Positions 57,228-64,000 of a DNA stretch of 64,000 nt are shown here, in pieces (positions within the stretch are counted from its first letter, which is position 1; each line of letters opens with the position of its first letter). Made by a program: the position numbers and the translations under genes. The stretch lies in NCBI RefSeq assembly GCF_000367945.1, contig NZ_KB849178.1, positions 124,001 to 188,000 of the forward strand, written 5' to 3'. Below the pieces are notes generated by a model, which was not told where the DNA came from, ran no database searches, and saw only the letters and a list, made by a program, of their open reading frames with translations. Origin of the DNA: Acinetobacter proteolyticus. GTDB taxonomy: Bacteria > Pseudomonadota > Gammaproteobacteria > Pseudomonadales > Moraxellaceae.

Positions 57228-57959
57228 ATGAAAATAACGATCAAAACATGGCTATCTGCACTCAGCTTGAGTCTGCTCAGCCTACAAAGCCTACATGCCG
57301 ATAGCAAAACACTGGAACGAAACTTCAAACAGAATTATCCAGATATTCCAGTCAAATCAGTTAGTCCCTCTCCTTTACCGGGTATTTATGAAGTCTATGC
57401 CGCAGGCAAAATCATCTATACAGATGAAACCGCCAAGTACCTGTTTTTCGGCAACCTCCTCGATGTTAAAAACAAAAAAAATCTGACCGAAGAACACTTA
57501 GCTGAATTTGGAAAAATCGACGTCAAACAACTGCCGCTCGATCAAGCAATCAAATATGTCAAAGGCAAGGGAGAGCGTACCCTTTACGTCTTTAGCGATC
57601 CTGACTGTCCCTATTGCCAGAAACTTGAACAGAATATGACTTCTATCGATAATGTCACGGTTTATCTGTTCTTATTTCCACTGAAAAAATTACATCCTCA
57701 AGCAGAAGCAGTTGCCAATAAAATTTGGTGTTCAAAAAATCAGTACGAAGCTTGGGAAGACTATATGCTGCATCGTAAAGCACCGAAAAATGCAGCGCAG
57801 TGTGAAACCCCAATACAAAAAAATCTTGCCTTAGGCCAAAAACTAGAAATTGATGGCACTCCGACGCTATTCTTGCAAAATGGAATGCGTCTCTCTGGCA
57901 GCCCACAAAATGCAGAACAGATTGAGCAGCTTTTACAAGAAGCCAGCAGTAACAAATAG
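57228..57959 (+). CDS. dsbC: Thiol:disulfide interchange protein DsbC
   Basis: A 243-residue periplasmic disulfide isomerase. The signal peptide is MKITIKTWLSALSLSLLSLQSLHA. The N-terminal dimerisation domain (about 25-85) contains LERNFKQNYPDIPVKSVSPSP. The thioredoxin-like domain carries the active site CPYC in FSDPDCPYCQKLEQ near residues 130-143. The cis-proline loop is GTPT, and C-terminal cysteines are in WCSKN and QCETP. ATG 57228 is chosen. Confidence 0.93.
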   Translation: MKITIKTWLSALSLSLLSLQSLHADSKTLERNFKQNYPDIPVKSVSPSPLPGIYEVYAAGKIIYTDETAKYLFFGNLLDVKNKKNLTEEHLAEFGKIDVKQLPLDQAIKYVKGKGERTLYVFSDPDCPYCQKLEQNMTSIDNVTVYLFLFPLKKLHPQAEAVANKIWCSKNQYEAWEDYMLHRKAPKNAAQCETPIQKNLALGQKLEIDGTPTLFLQNGMRLSGSPQNAEQIEQLLQEASSNK

Positions 57960-58212
57960 TATGCAATGATGAAGGCTTGTTGACTTTTTTGCCACAGAGG
58001 GTTCACAAGCCATTATCTAAAAAAATAGAACATAATTTATTGATTTAATAGTTTTTATTCAATCACAAACACTTAATTTCTATGCTTCCATTTCACCACG
58101 ATTTATACAAAATCCTTATTTACATTTTTGCCCAAACTTTTATGATGAAGGCAGCATATTGAGTTCTGCTATGCAAAGGATGAAAGCAGATCAACATGAA
58201 AGGAAAATAAAC

Positions 58213-59025
58213 ATGAAAAAATTGCTCATCGCGAGTTTAATGACGATTGCAAGCCATACAGCATTCGCAGCTGACACTAAAGCGACAACCGTCAAGACCG
58301 ATCCGTTATTTACCAAAGCGACCCAACTTTACGAAGCAAAAGACTATCCTGCAGCCTTTCAGGAAATGCAACGTTTGGCCAATACTGGAAATAAGCAAGC
58401 AATCTTCAATTTAGGTTATATGACTCAGGCTGGGCAAGGCACAGTAAAAGATGAGAAGAAAGCGTTGCAGTATTATCAAGATGCTTCGGACAAAGGTTAT
58501 GGTCCTGCAACCTTTGCCCTCGCTCAGGCCTATCATAAAGGCACACTTGGGCTAGCTAAAAATCCACAAAAATATAAAGAATATTTAGAGAAAGCATCAA
58601 TTCAAGGCTCGGATGAAGCGACCGTTGAGTTTGCTGATATTCTTTTTAGGCAAGGTAAGCCTGAATATGACCAACTTGCCATTCAGAAACTATTACCATT
58701 ATTAAGAAAAGATTATTATCCTGCTAAAAACTTAAAAGCAGTATATGACCTTGGCATCGGCGTAAAGAATAAAAATCCATTCATGCAGCAACAAGCGATT
58801 GAAAGCTTAAAAGATCTTGCCAAAAAAGACTATGCGCCATCCCTGATGATTCTAGGCAATATGCTCGCCAATGGTAATATTATCGATCAGGATTTAGATC
58901 AGGCAAAAAATATATTCTCTCGTTTAGCTGCAGCAAACTATCCCAATGCGAAAGAGTCTTTAGTCAAAGTTGAAGAAGCGATTGCTGCGAAAAAAGCTAC
59001 ACCTGCGCAAGCACCCAAAAAGTAG
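58213..59025 (+). CDS. Sel1-repeat protein
   Basis: A 270-residue exported protein. Signal peptide MKKLLIASLMTIASHTAFA is followed by about five Sel1-like helical repeats (GxGxxKDxxKALxYYxxAxxKGxxxA...; for example GQGTVKDEKKALQYYQDAS). They form a superhelical scaffold for protein contacts. AGGA precedes ATG 58213. The partner is unknown. Confidence 0.85.
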   Translation: MKKLLIASLMTIASHTAFAADTKATTVKTDPLFTKATQLYEAKDYPAAFQEMQRLANTGNKQAIFNLGYMTQAGQGTVKDEKKALQYYQDASDKGYGPATFALAQAYHKGTLGLAKNPQKYKEYLEKASIQGSDEATVEFADILFRQGKPEYDQLAIQKLLPLLRKDYYPAKNLKAVYDLGIGVKNKNPFMQQQAIESLKDLAKKDYAPSLMILGNMLANGNIIDQDLDQAKNIFSRLAAANYPNAKESLVKVEEAIAAKKATPAQAPKK

Positions 59026-59031
59026 AAAACC

Positions 59032-59058
59032 AAGAGCAGCATAATAAATGCTGCTCTT
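59032..59058. terminator. Bidirectional terminator between Sel1-repeat and TonB-receptor genes
   Basis: An 11-bp stem (AAGAGCAGCAT at 59032-59042, ATGCTGCTCTT at 59048-59058) with a 5-nt loop lies between the two convergent genes, with T-rich flank on the plus strand. Confidence 0.88.
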
Positions 59059-59063
59059 TTCGC

Positions 59064-61193
59064 TTAGAACTGCTTGCTGACTTTAATTCCCGCACTCCAG
59101 TTACGACCATCGGCAGGTTCAAAGAAGCGACTATTGCTATCATTCACAATTACAGAGCCTGCATAGTTCTTATCGAATAAATTATCAATACGCGCAAAGC
59201 CATTAATCCCCCAATCTGCATATTTCCATGCATATCCTGTATAAATTGAAGCAACAGTATAGCTTGGCGCTGTATCACTATTCACATCATCTACATAAAC
59301 CTTGTCCATATACTGCGCATCTGCCCCCGCATAGAAGCCTTGCTCAGGTTTCCATGCCAAACCGAGATAAGCTTGGTTCTTGGCAATCCCCGGAATTGCA
59401 TTGCCCTTTTCAATAGCCTTGACAGTACCGACAGCCGGAATTGCGGCATCAAACTTGGCATCCAAATAACCATAACTGGCATTCATTTCTAAGTCTTTCC
59501 AGAGCTTTTTATTCCATGCCAACTCAACCCCTTGGCGCAAGGTTTTATCGGCATTCCGAAAGGTCGCACGTCCATTTGAAGTGCCTGCTGAAACAATATC
59601 ATCTTTGGTTTTGCTCTGAAAAACAGCCAAAGTAAAATCACCGAGCTGATTTTGTGATTTTACGCCGAGTTCATAGTTATCGCTGCTCGAAGGTTTTAAA
59701 TTGAAGTTAAATCCAGATTTATCCTTATCCGCCTGATAAGCCATTTCAGTAAAGGTTGGGGTTTCAAAGCCTTTGGCATAGCTAGCATAGGCCAATAACT
59801 CAGGTGCAATTTGCCAGCTTAAGGCAGCCGATGGTAACACCTTGTTATAATCCGTTTTATCACTATCATTGCCATTGCTTAAATATTGATCCTTAGATTT
59901 ATAATGCACATTGCTATAACGCACACCCGTATCTAAGCGCCAAGTCGGTAAAAACTGCCAAGAGGCTTGTATATAGGGATCAACATTCCACAAGGTATTG
60001 TCTTCATCGCGACGCAATGTGCCTTTCACCCCATAAGATGGCGAACCATTAACCAGATTAAAGTTCTCATACCCTTTACGATCTTCATCCATGCTATCAA
60101 CCGCAAGCCCTGCGCTAAAGCTTGTATTCGGCAATAGTTCTTTACCTGTCCAACGGAAATCAGCACCGTAATAATTGCGTTCAAAATCAATCACACCACC
60201 AGCGTGATTAGGATTTTTTTGCGCGGATTGGGGAATTGATTGATATTGCGTCACCTGACGATTACCGAAATACGCCATCGCATACAGTTCATGCTGATCA
60301 TTAATCGGTTTAGACCAAGTCACGCCCGTTTGTGTTTGTTCTATATCTTTTCGCACATTATAAAGATTATTCGCATCGTTGACTTGACGCGGATTTTGCT
60401 GCCATTGAGTTCGATTCAATCCTTGAGGATCATCAGCATGAATCTTGACATAGTTAGTGACCCAGTTAATTTTAGTGCCATCATCTAAGTTCCACGTCAG
60501 TTTCGCATTATTTAAGACTTTTTCTGCACTGCTATGGTCACGATAGCCATCGGTATCAAAGTAAGATGAACTAATCACATAACTTGGTTCATTTTGATTT
60601 TTTGCACCACCCTGCAACACCAGATCTGCACGATTCTTGTTGTGACTGCCTCCCGCATAGCTCATTTCAATCGAGTCTTTGCCCTGACCTTCTTTGGTCG
60701 TTGCCAAGATTGCCCCACCTGATGAGTTACCGTATAGTGATGAAAATGGGCCGGTTAATACTTCAAGATGACTGAGACTACTTAAATCAATATTCGAGGT
60801 TTGACCTTGCCCATCTGGCATTGTTGCTGGAATACCATCGGTATATAAACGAATCCCGCGCACACCAAAGGTAGAACGTGCACCAAAACCACGCATCGAG
60901 AGCTGCAAATCTTGCGCGTAATTTTCGCGATTGCGTAATTGAACACTTGGAATGCCTTTCACCACTTCGGTTAAATTGACCTGTGCTGATTGATCATTTT
61001 TAGGCATATCTACCCTAAAGATCGATGCAGGCGTTTGCATATACGTGGTATTGGTTCGTGTCGCTTCAACTTTGATCGTTGCAAGCTGCACCGCTTGATC
61101 TGGATCTGATTCAGCTGCCCAAACAGCGCTACTACCCGCCCCCATACACATTGCGACGCAACCGTATAAAAGGTTAATTTTCAGTGAAGGCAT
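59064..61193 (-). CDS. TonB-dependent outer-membrane receptor
   Basis: A 709-residue outer-membrane receptor. A signal peptide is followed by a plug domain (about 40-160) with QLSMRGFGARSTFGVRGIRLY and YGNSSGGAIL. A 22-strand barrel follows and ends in the required C-terminal phenylalanine (KVSKQF). The TonB-box-like segment near the N-terminus is ATIKVEA. It imports a chelated metal or other large solute; I see no Fur box in the 211 bp upstream and no adjacent transport genes, so the substrate is open. Confidence 0.92.
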   Translation of the reverse strand: MPSLKINLLYGCVAMCMGAGSSAVWAAESDPDQAVQLATIKVEATRTNTTYMQTPASIFRVDMPKNDQSAQVNLTEVVKGIPSVQLRNRENYAQDLQLSMRGFGARSTFGVRGIRLYTDGIPATMPDGQGQTSNIDLSSLSHLEVLTGPFSSLYGNSSGGAILATTKEGQGKDSIEMSYAGGSHNKNRADLVLQGGAKNQNEPSYVISSSYFDTDGYRDHSSAEKVLNNAKLTWNLDDGTKINWVTNYVKIHADDPQGLNRTQWQQNPRQVNDANNLYNVRKDIEQTQTGVTWSKPINDQHELYAMAYFGNRQVTQYQSIPQSAQKNPNHAGGVIDFERNYYGADFRWTGKELLPNTSFSAGLAVDSMDEDRKGYENFNLVNGSPSYGVKGTLRRDEDNTLWNVDPYIQASWQFLPTWRLDTGVRYSNVHYKSKDQYLSNGNDSDKTDYNKVLPSAALSWQIAPELLAYASYAKGFETPTFTEMAYQADKDKSGFNFNLKPSSSDNYELGVKSQNQLGDFTLAVFQSKTKDDIVSAGTSNGRATFRNADKTLRQGVELAWNKKLWKDLEMNASYGYLDAKFDAAIPAVGTVKAIEKGNAIPGIAKNQAYLGLAWKPEQGFYAGADAQYMDKVYVDDVNSDTAPSYTVASIYTGYAWKYADWGINGFARIDNLFDKNYAGSVIVNDSNSRFFEPADGRNWSAGIKVSKQF

Positions 61194-61404
61194 GAAGATT
61201 CCTTATTTCTCAAAAATTTCGAAAGGATGATTTCTAAAAGTAAGCATCTGATTATTTTATATTTGTCTTACATCATTCATTTTAGCCAAAACCATCAATA
61301 ATCTGGTTACTGATCGGCATTGGTAAATAAAATTAAATACCGTCATAATTGTAAGTCAAACATTTGCCCTCATTGTATTGTTGTTGAAACAACTTGAGCT
61401 TTCT

Positions 61405-62226
61405 ATGCCCGAACTTCCTGAAGTTGAAACCACCAAAACCAGCCTGCTGCCGCTGTTGCAACAACGTGTTCAAGCAGTCAACGTCTTGAATGCAAGTTTA
61501 CGCTGGCCGATTCCGAACGATCTAGGAAAACTGCTTGGACAACGTTTGACTCAACTTAAACGTCGCTCTAAATATATTTTAGCTGAATTTGAACAAGACC
61601 ATATGCTCTGGCATCTCGGTATGTCTGGTAGTTTTCGTCTATGTGAGCCCAATGAAGCACTCAGAAAGCATGATCATCTGGTGATTGATTTTGAAGATCT
61701 GCAACTCCGCTACCATGATCCACGTCGCTTTGGCTGTATTTTGTGGTTAGACCAACACAATCAAAGTAAACTGATCGACACGCTTGGTCCGGAACCATTA
61801 AGCGAAGATTTTAATGCGGGTTACCTTCATGAAAAGCTGAGCAAAAAAAATGTCGGCATTAAAATTGCTTTGATGGATAACCATGTGGTGGTTGGTGTCG
61901 GCAATATTTATGCGACTGAAAGTTTATTCAACATCGGGGTTCATCCAGCACAACCTGCTTCGACGCTGAGCAAAGCACAAGTGGAAAAATTGGTCATTGA
62001 AGTTAAACGCATCTTAAAACAAGCAATTGATTTAGGTGGGTCTACCTTACGTGACTATAGCAATGCCATGGGTGAAAATGGTTATTTTCAGCAAACGCTT
62101 TTGGCCTATGGCCGTGCAGGTGAAATGTGCGTGAATTGTGAAACCACATTGGAAAACATGAAATTAGGTCAACGTGCCAGTGTATTCTGCCCGCAATGCC
62201 AGCCACTGAAGTTAAAAAAAGCGTAA
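61405..62226 (+). CDS. mutM: Formamidopyrimidine-DNA glycosylase
   Basis: A 273-residue DNA repair glycosylase/AP lyase that removes 8-oxoguanine and formamidopyrimidines. It begins PELPEVE with the catalytic proline at residue 2 of the mature protein and glutamate 3. The helix-two-turn-helix DNA-binding region carries VVGVGNIYATESLF. A C-terminal zinc finger has two CxxC pairs (CVNC and CPQC). ATG 61405 places the proline correctly; the frame extends to 61378 but that start would bury it. Confidence 0.95.
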   Translation: MPELPEVETTKTSLLPLLQQRVQAVNVLNASLRWPIPNDLGKLLGQRLTQLKRRSKYILAEFEQDHMLWHLGMSGSFRLCEPNEALRKHDHLVIDFEDLQLRYHDPRRFGCILWLDQHNQSKLIDTLGPEPLSEDFNAGYLHEKLSKKNVGIKIALMDNHVVVGVGNIYATESLFNIGVHPAQPASTLSKAQVEKLVIEVKRILKQAIDLGGSTLRDYSNAMGENGYFQQTLLAYGRAGEMCVNCETTLENMKLGQRASVFCPQCQPLKLKKA

Positions 62227-62256
62227 GCTTATGAAATGTACGAAGGAGAACACATC

Positions 62257-62547
62257 ATGCAAACTGCGATTGTTCGACATATTCTAGTGAAAGACAAAGA
62301 CTTGGCTGAGCAGCTAAAAAAACGCATTCAGTCGGGTGCAGATTTCAGCAAGGTTGCCAAACAATATTCAACCTGTAATTCAGCAAAACGTGGTGGTGAG
62401 CTTGGAGAGGTGAAAAAAGGTCAGTTGGTCCCTGTAATCGACAAACTAGTGTTTAGCGCAGCAGAGCGTATTTTACATGGTCCGATTAAAAGCCAGTTTG
62501 GCTTCCATCTAATCGAAGTCAAATTCCGTATGGATGGTTTGAGATAA
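62257..62547 (+). CDS. ppiC: Parvulin-type peptidyl-prolyl isomerase PpiC
   Basis: A 96-residue cytoplasmic parvulin. The domain begins AIVRHILVKDKDLAEQLKKRI and includes FSKVAKQYSTC and GPIKSQFGFHLIEV. It catalyses prolyl cis-trans isomerisation. AAGGAG lies 9 nt upstream of ATG 62257. It follows mutM by 31 bp and is probably co-transcribed. Confidence 0.93.
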   Translation: MQTAIVRHILVKDKDLAEQLKKRIQSGADFSKVAKQYSTCNSAKRGGELGEVKKGQLVPVIDKLVFSAAERILHGPIKSQFGFHLIEVKFRMDGLR

Positions 62548-62608
62548 TCGCTGGGTTTGAGCTTAAATGCTGATTTAAGCTCTTCAGCCTGTTCTGTGAA
62601 AAAACCTT

Positions 62609-62941
62609 TTAATCCTGAGGCTTCATCACATAAGTCCATGCCAATGTTGTGCCGCCATCAGACAACTGAACCTGAACCTCTACCCGTTGGTACTGCATCC
62701 CTTCAAAATCATCCAACATTTGCCAATTCTGTTCTAATTTATCCGTACTAAATAGATAGCCCTCCACCAAAGGATCTGCTTCATTCAGCACCATTGCAGG
62801 CAAACCTTGATCTGGCCCCCAATCCAAAATATGAATGGTGCCATGCACCGAAGCCTGCTGCCAGTCACCCCCGATTTCTCCCAAAATATGGGCATTTTCT
62901 CGATTTGGGCACAGGGTACCATATACAAATAATTGGTTCAT
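62609..62941 (-). CDS. Gamma-glutamylcyclotransferase/AIG2-like protein
   Basis: A 110-residue protein with the AIG2/GGCT fold. LFVYGTLCPNRENAHIL near the N-terminus and the LDDFEGMQYQRVEVQVQL segment carry the ligand pocket; the expected catalytic glutamate is that of the DDFEG motif. The substrate may be a gamma-glutamyl peptide or amine. Convergent with ppiC. Confidence 0.85.
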   Translation of the reverse strand: MNQLFVYGTLCPNRENAHILGEIGGDWQQASVHGTIHILDWGPDQGLPAMVLNEADPLVEGYLFSTDKLEQNWQMLDDFEGMQYQRVEVQVQLSDGGTTLAWTYVMKPQD

Positions 62942-63012
62942 GTTGGTTAATTCCCCTCATCATATGCACAGCATGTTAAAATGAAAGCAGCAATTTTTCT
63001 ATGTAAAATGAT

Positions 63013-63041
63013 GATTGTCACTGCATTATCCAGTGACAATC
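63013..63041. other. Unassigned strong inverted repeat
   Basis: Eleven-bp perfect arms GATTGTCACTG and CAGTGACAATC flank a 7-nt loop in the gap between mscL and the GGCT-like gene. A separate mscL terminator lies beside it. Role unknown; it may be an operator, a terminator for an unseen rightward transcript, or part of a small RNA. Confidence 0.5.
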
Positions 63042-63057
63042 TATTTTAATAGGTAAT

Positions 63058-63087
63058 AAAAAACGGCACCTCAAATGCCGTTTTTTT
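63058..63087 (-). terminator. Terminator of mscL
   Basis: The stem CGGCA / TGCCG (63064-63068 with 63076-63080) is embedded in A and T runs and gives a U-run when read leftward, just after the mscL stop codon. Confidence 0.85.
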
Positions 63088-63097
63088 ACAAGATGAC

Positions 63098-63529
63098 TTA
63101 ACCTTGTTTTTTCAACTCATCACGAATTTCACGTAACAATTGAACATCTTCTGGTGTTGCTTCAGGCTCAGGTGCAGCCTCTTCTTGTTTGCGGATACGG
63201 TTCATCACTTTCACCAACAAGAACACAACCCATGCCAATAACAAGAAGTTAATCAAAATGGTTAAGAAGCTACCATAAGCAAATACATTCAGTCCTGCAT
63301 CCTGTGCTGCTTTCAGGGTCGTCACATTGTTCGGGTTATCGCCGAGGATAAGGAACCAGTTGGTGTAATCCACATCACCACCCAAGATCCATGAAATCAC
63401 CGGCATCACGATATCTTTCACTAATGAATCAATGATTTTACCGAAAGCGCCACCAATGATGACACCAATCGCTAAATCCATCATGTTGCCTTTGATGGCA
63501 AATTCTTTAAATTCTTTAATAATACTCAT
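63098..63529 (-). CDS. mscL: Large-conductance mechanosensitive channel
   Basis: A 143-residue inner-membrane channel that opens under osmotic downshock. The N-terminal helix [28 protein letters not shown] and TM1 are highly conserved. TM2 is [19 protein letters not shown], and the charged C-terminal tail ([17 protein letters not shown]) precedes the final [10 protein letters not shown] coiled coil. Length and signature match MscL. The terminator follows directly. Confidence 0.96.
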   Translation of the reverse strand: MSIIKEFKEFAIKGNMMDLAIGVIIGGAFGKIIDSLVKDIVMPVISWILGGDVDYTNWFLILGDNPNNVTTLKAAQDAGLNVFAYGSFLTILINFLLLAWVVFLLVKVMNRIRKQEEAAPEPEATPEDVQLLREIRDELKKQG

Positions 63530-63724
63530 CTATAACTCTCCAGAGTTGAACTTGATCGCGGTCTGTTTTTGCATTGTTTATTACACAGGCGCAGTTATTC
63601 ACATAATGTTGCTAATTTAATATTTTTATCAAAAAAAGAAAGTTATTTCACACTTTAACAACACTTTTTATTTTAATAAAAATATGTGTTTAAGCATGTT
63701 CTTCCGCTTAGGTTTATGCAATAA

Positions 63725-63752
63725 AAAACCGCTAAATAAATTTAGCGGTTTT
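63725..63752 (-). terminator. Terminator of typA
   Basis: The stem AAAACCGCTAAA / TTTAGCGGTTTT (63725-63736 with 63741-63752) is read leftward just after the typA stop codon. The rest of the 63530-63774 gap shows no gene. Confidence 0.88.
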
Positions 63753-63774
63753 GTCATTTTTCAGTGAAGAAAAA

Positions 63775-64000
63775 TTATTTATCGCGGTTACGCTTACGTT
63801 CGTTTTCAGTCAAGTAGCGCTTACGAATACGAATCGATTTTGGTGTTACTTCTACTAACTCATCATCTTCAATGAATTCAAGTGCTTGTTCAAGCGTATA
63901 TTCAATTGCAGGTGTCAAAGTTAAAGCATCATCAGTACCAGATGCACGAACGTTGGTTAACTGTTTTGCTTTAGTTGGGTTTACAACCATATCGTCTGAA
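63775..64000 (-). CDS. typA: TypA/BipA translational GTPase, C-terminal part (partial)
   Basis: The C-terminal 75 or so codons of TypA (BipA), cut by the right window edge. Segment [20 protein letters not shown] and [34 protein letters not shown] are diagnostic for the TypA C-terminal domain that binds the ribosome. The protein is a ribosome-associated GTPase for growth under stress and low temperature. The GTPase and EF-G-like domains lie outside the window. Confidence 0.95.
   Translation of the reverse strand, partial: SDDMVVNPTKAKQLTNVRASGTDDALTLTPAIEYTLEQALEFIEDDELVEVTPKSIRIRKRYLTENERKRNRDK

Noticed and set aside
57973..58011. Inverted repeat GGCTTGT / ACAAGCC after dsbC
   Set aside because: Loop of 25 nt and no T-run, so it is too weak to call a terminator.
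61194..61377. Possible Fur box before the TonB-dependent receptor
   Set aside because: I looked for the Fur 19-mer in this gap and found no convincing match.

Overview
The window is a stretch of an AT-rich gammaproteobacterial chromosome and almost certainly comes from Acinetobacter. The evidence is a wax-ester synthase C-terminus at the left edge, a DcaP-type outer-membrane channel, the mreBCD-maf-rng block divergent from gatCAB, a pilGHIJ-chpA-chpC cluster, YccS, an SbmA-type transporter, and six tandem Val/Asp tRNAs. Species cannot be decided from sequence alone. Most genes are conserved core genes. Accessory features concentrate at about 8.5-16.8 kb.

Layout: (1) 0-8.5 kb: end of a wax-ester synthase; a small PA1571-like protein; the leftward shape operon mreB-mreC-mreD-maf-rng; the rightward gatC-gatA-gatB amidotransferase genes. 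(2) 8.5-16.8 kb, accessory: a NYN nuclease-like gene flanked by a 64-bp duplication of the 3' end of gatB; an 8-bp GGTTTTTT microsatellite; a PIN/antitoxin module with a paired palindromic operator; and a run of small exported proteins and lipoproteins. Two of these carry in-frame stop codons close to their N-termini. (3) 16.8-36 kb: LysR with a split chromate transporter, M13 peptidase, SbmA, patatin, AGCS and GltS sodium symporters, DcaP porin, nitroreductase, Bcr/CflA pump, YccS, a YcxB-like protein, a PepSY-flavodoxin-reductase fusion behind a Fur-box-like site, and YdcF. (4) 36.6-37.5 kb: six tRNA genes (3 Val, 3 Asp) read leftward from one near-consensus promoter. (5) 37.6-41.4 kb: L,D-transpeptidase, degenerate hairpin repeats, DUF454 and DUF1853 proteins, an entericidin-like lipoprotein and dapE. 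(6) 41.4-50.6 kb: the type IV pilus chemosensory system. (7) 50.8-64 kb: a DUF4124-like coiled-coil protein, proS, several small conserved proteins, ygfZ, a low-molecular-weight phosphatase-like gene with no normal start codon, dsbC, a Sel1-repeat protein, a TonB-dependent receptor, mutM, ppiC, a gamma-glutamylcyclotransferase-like protein, mscL and the C-terminus of typA at the right edge.

The best candidate for something undescribed is the NYN/OST-HTH gene sitting between two copies of the gatB tail, 960 bp apart. It looks like a small cargo segment inserted behind gatB, with no integrase visible. Other points for a second look are a phosphatase-like gene beginning at a CTG codon or disrupted at a T6 tract, a recent internal Hpt-module duplication in ChpA, two nonsense codons among the exported-protein genes, and repeated hairpins at 38.3-38.5 kb. 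All functional calls come from reading motifs and remembered family features; no database search was run.
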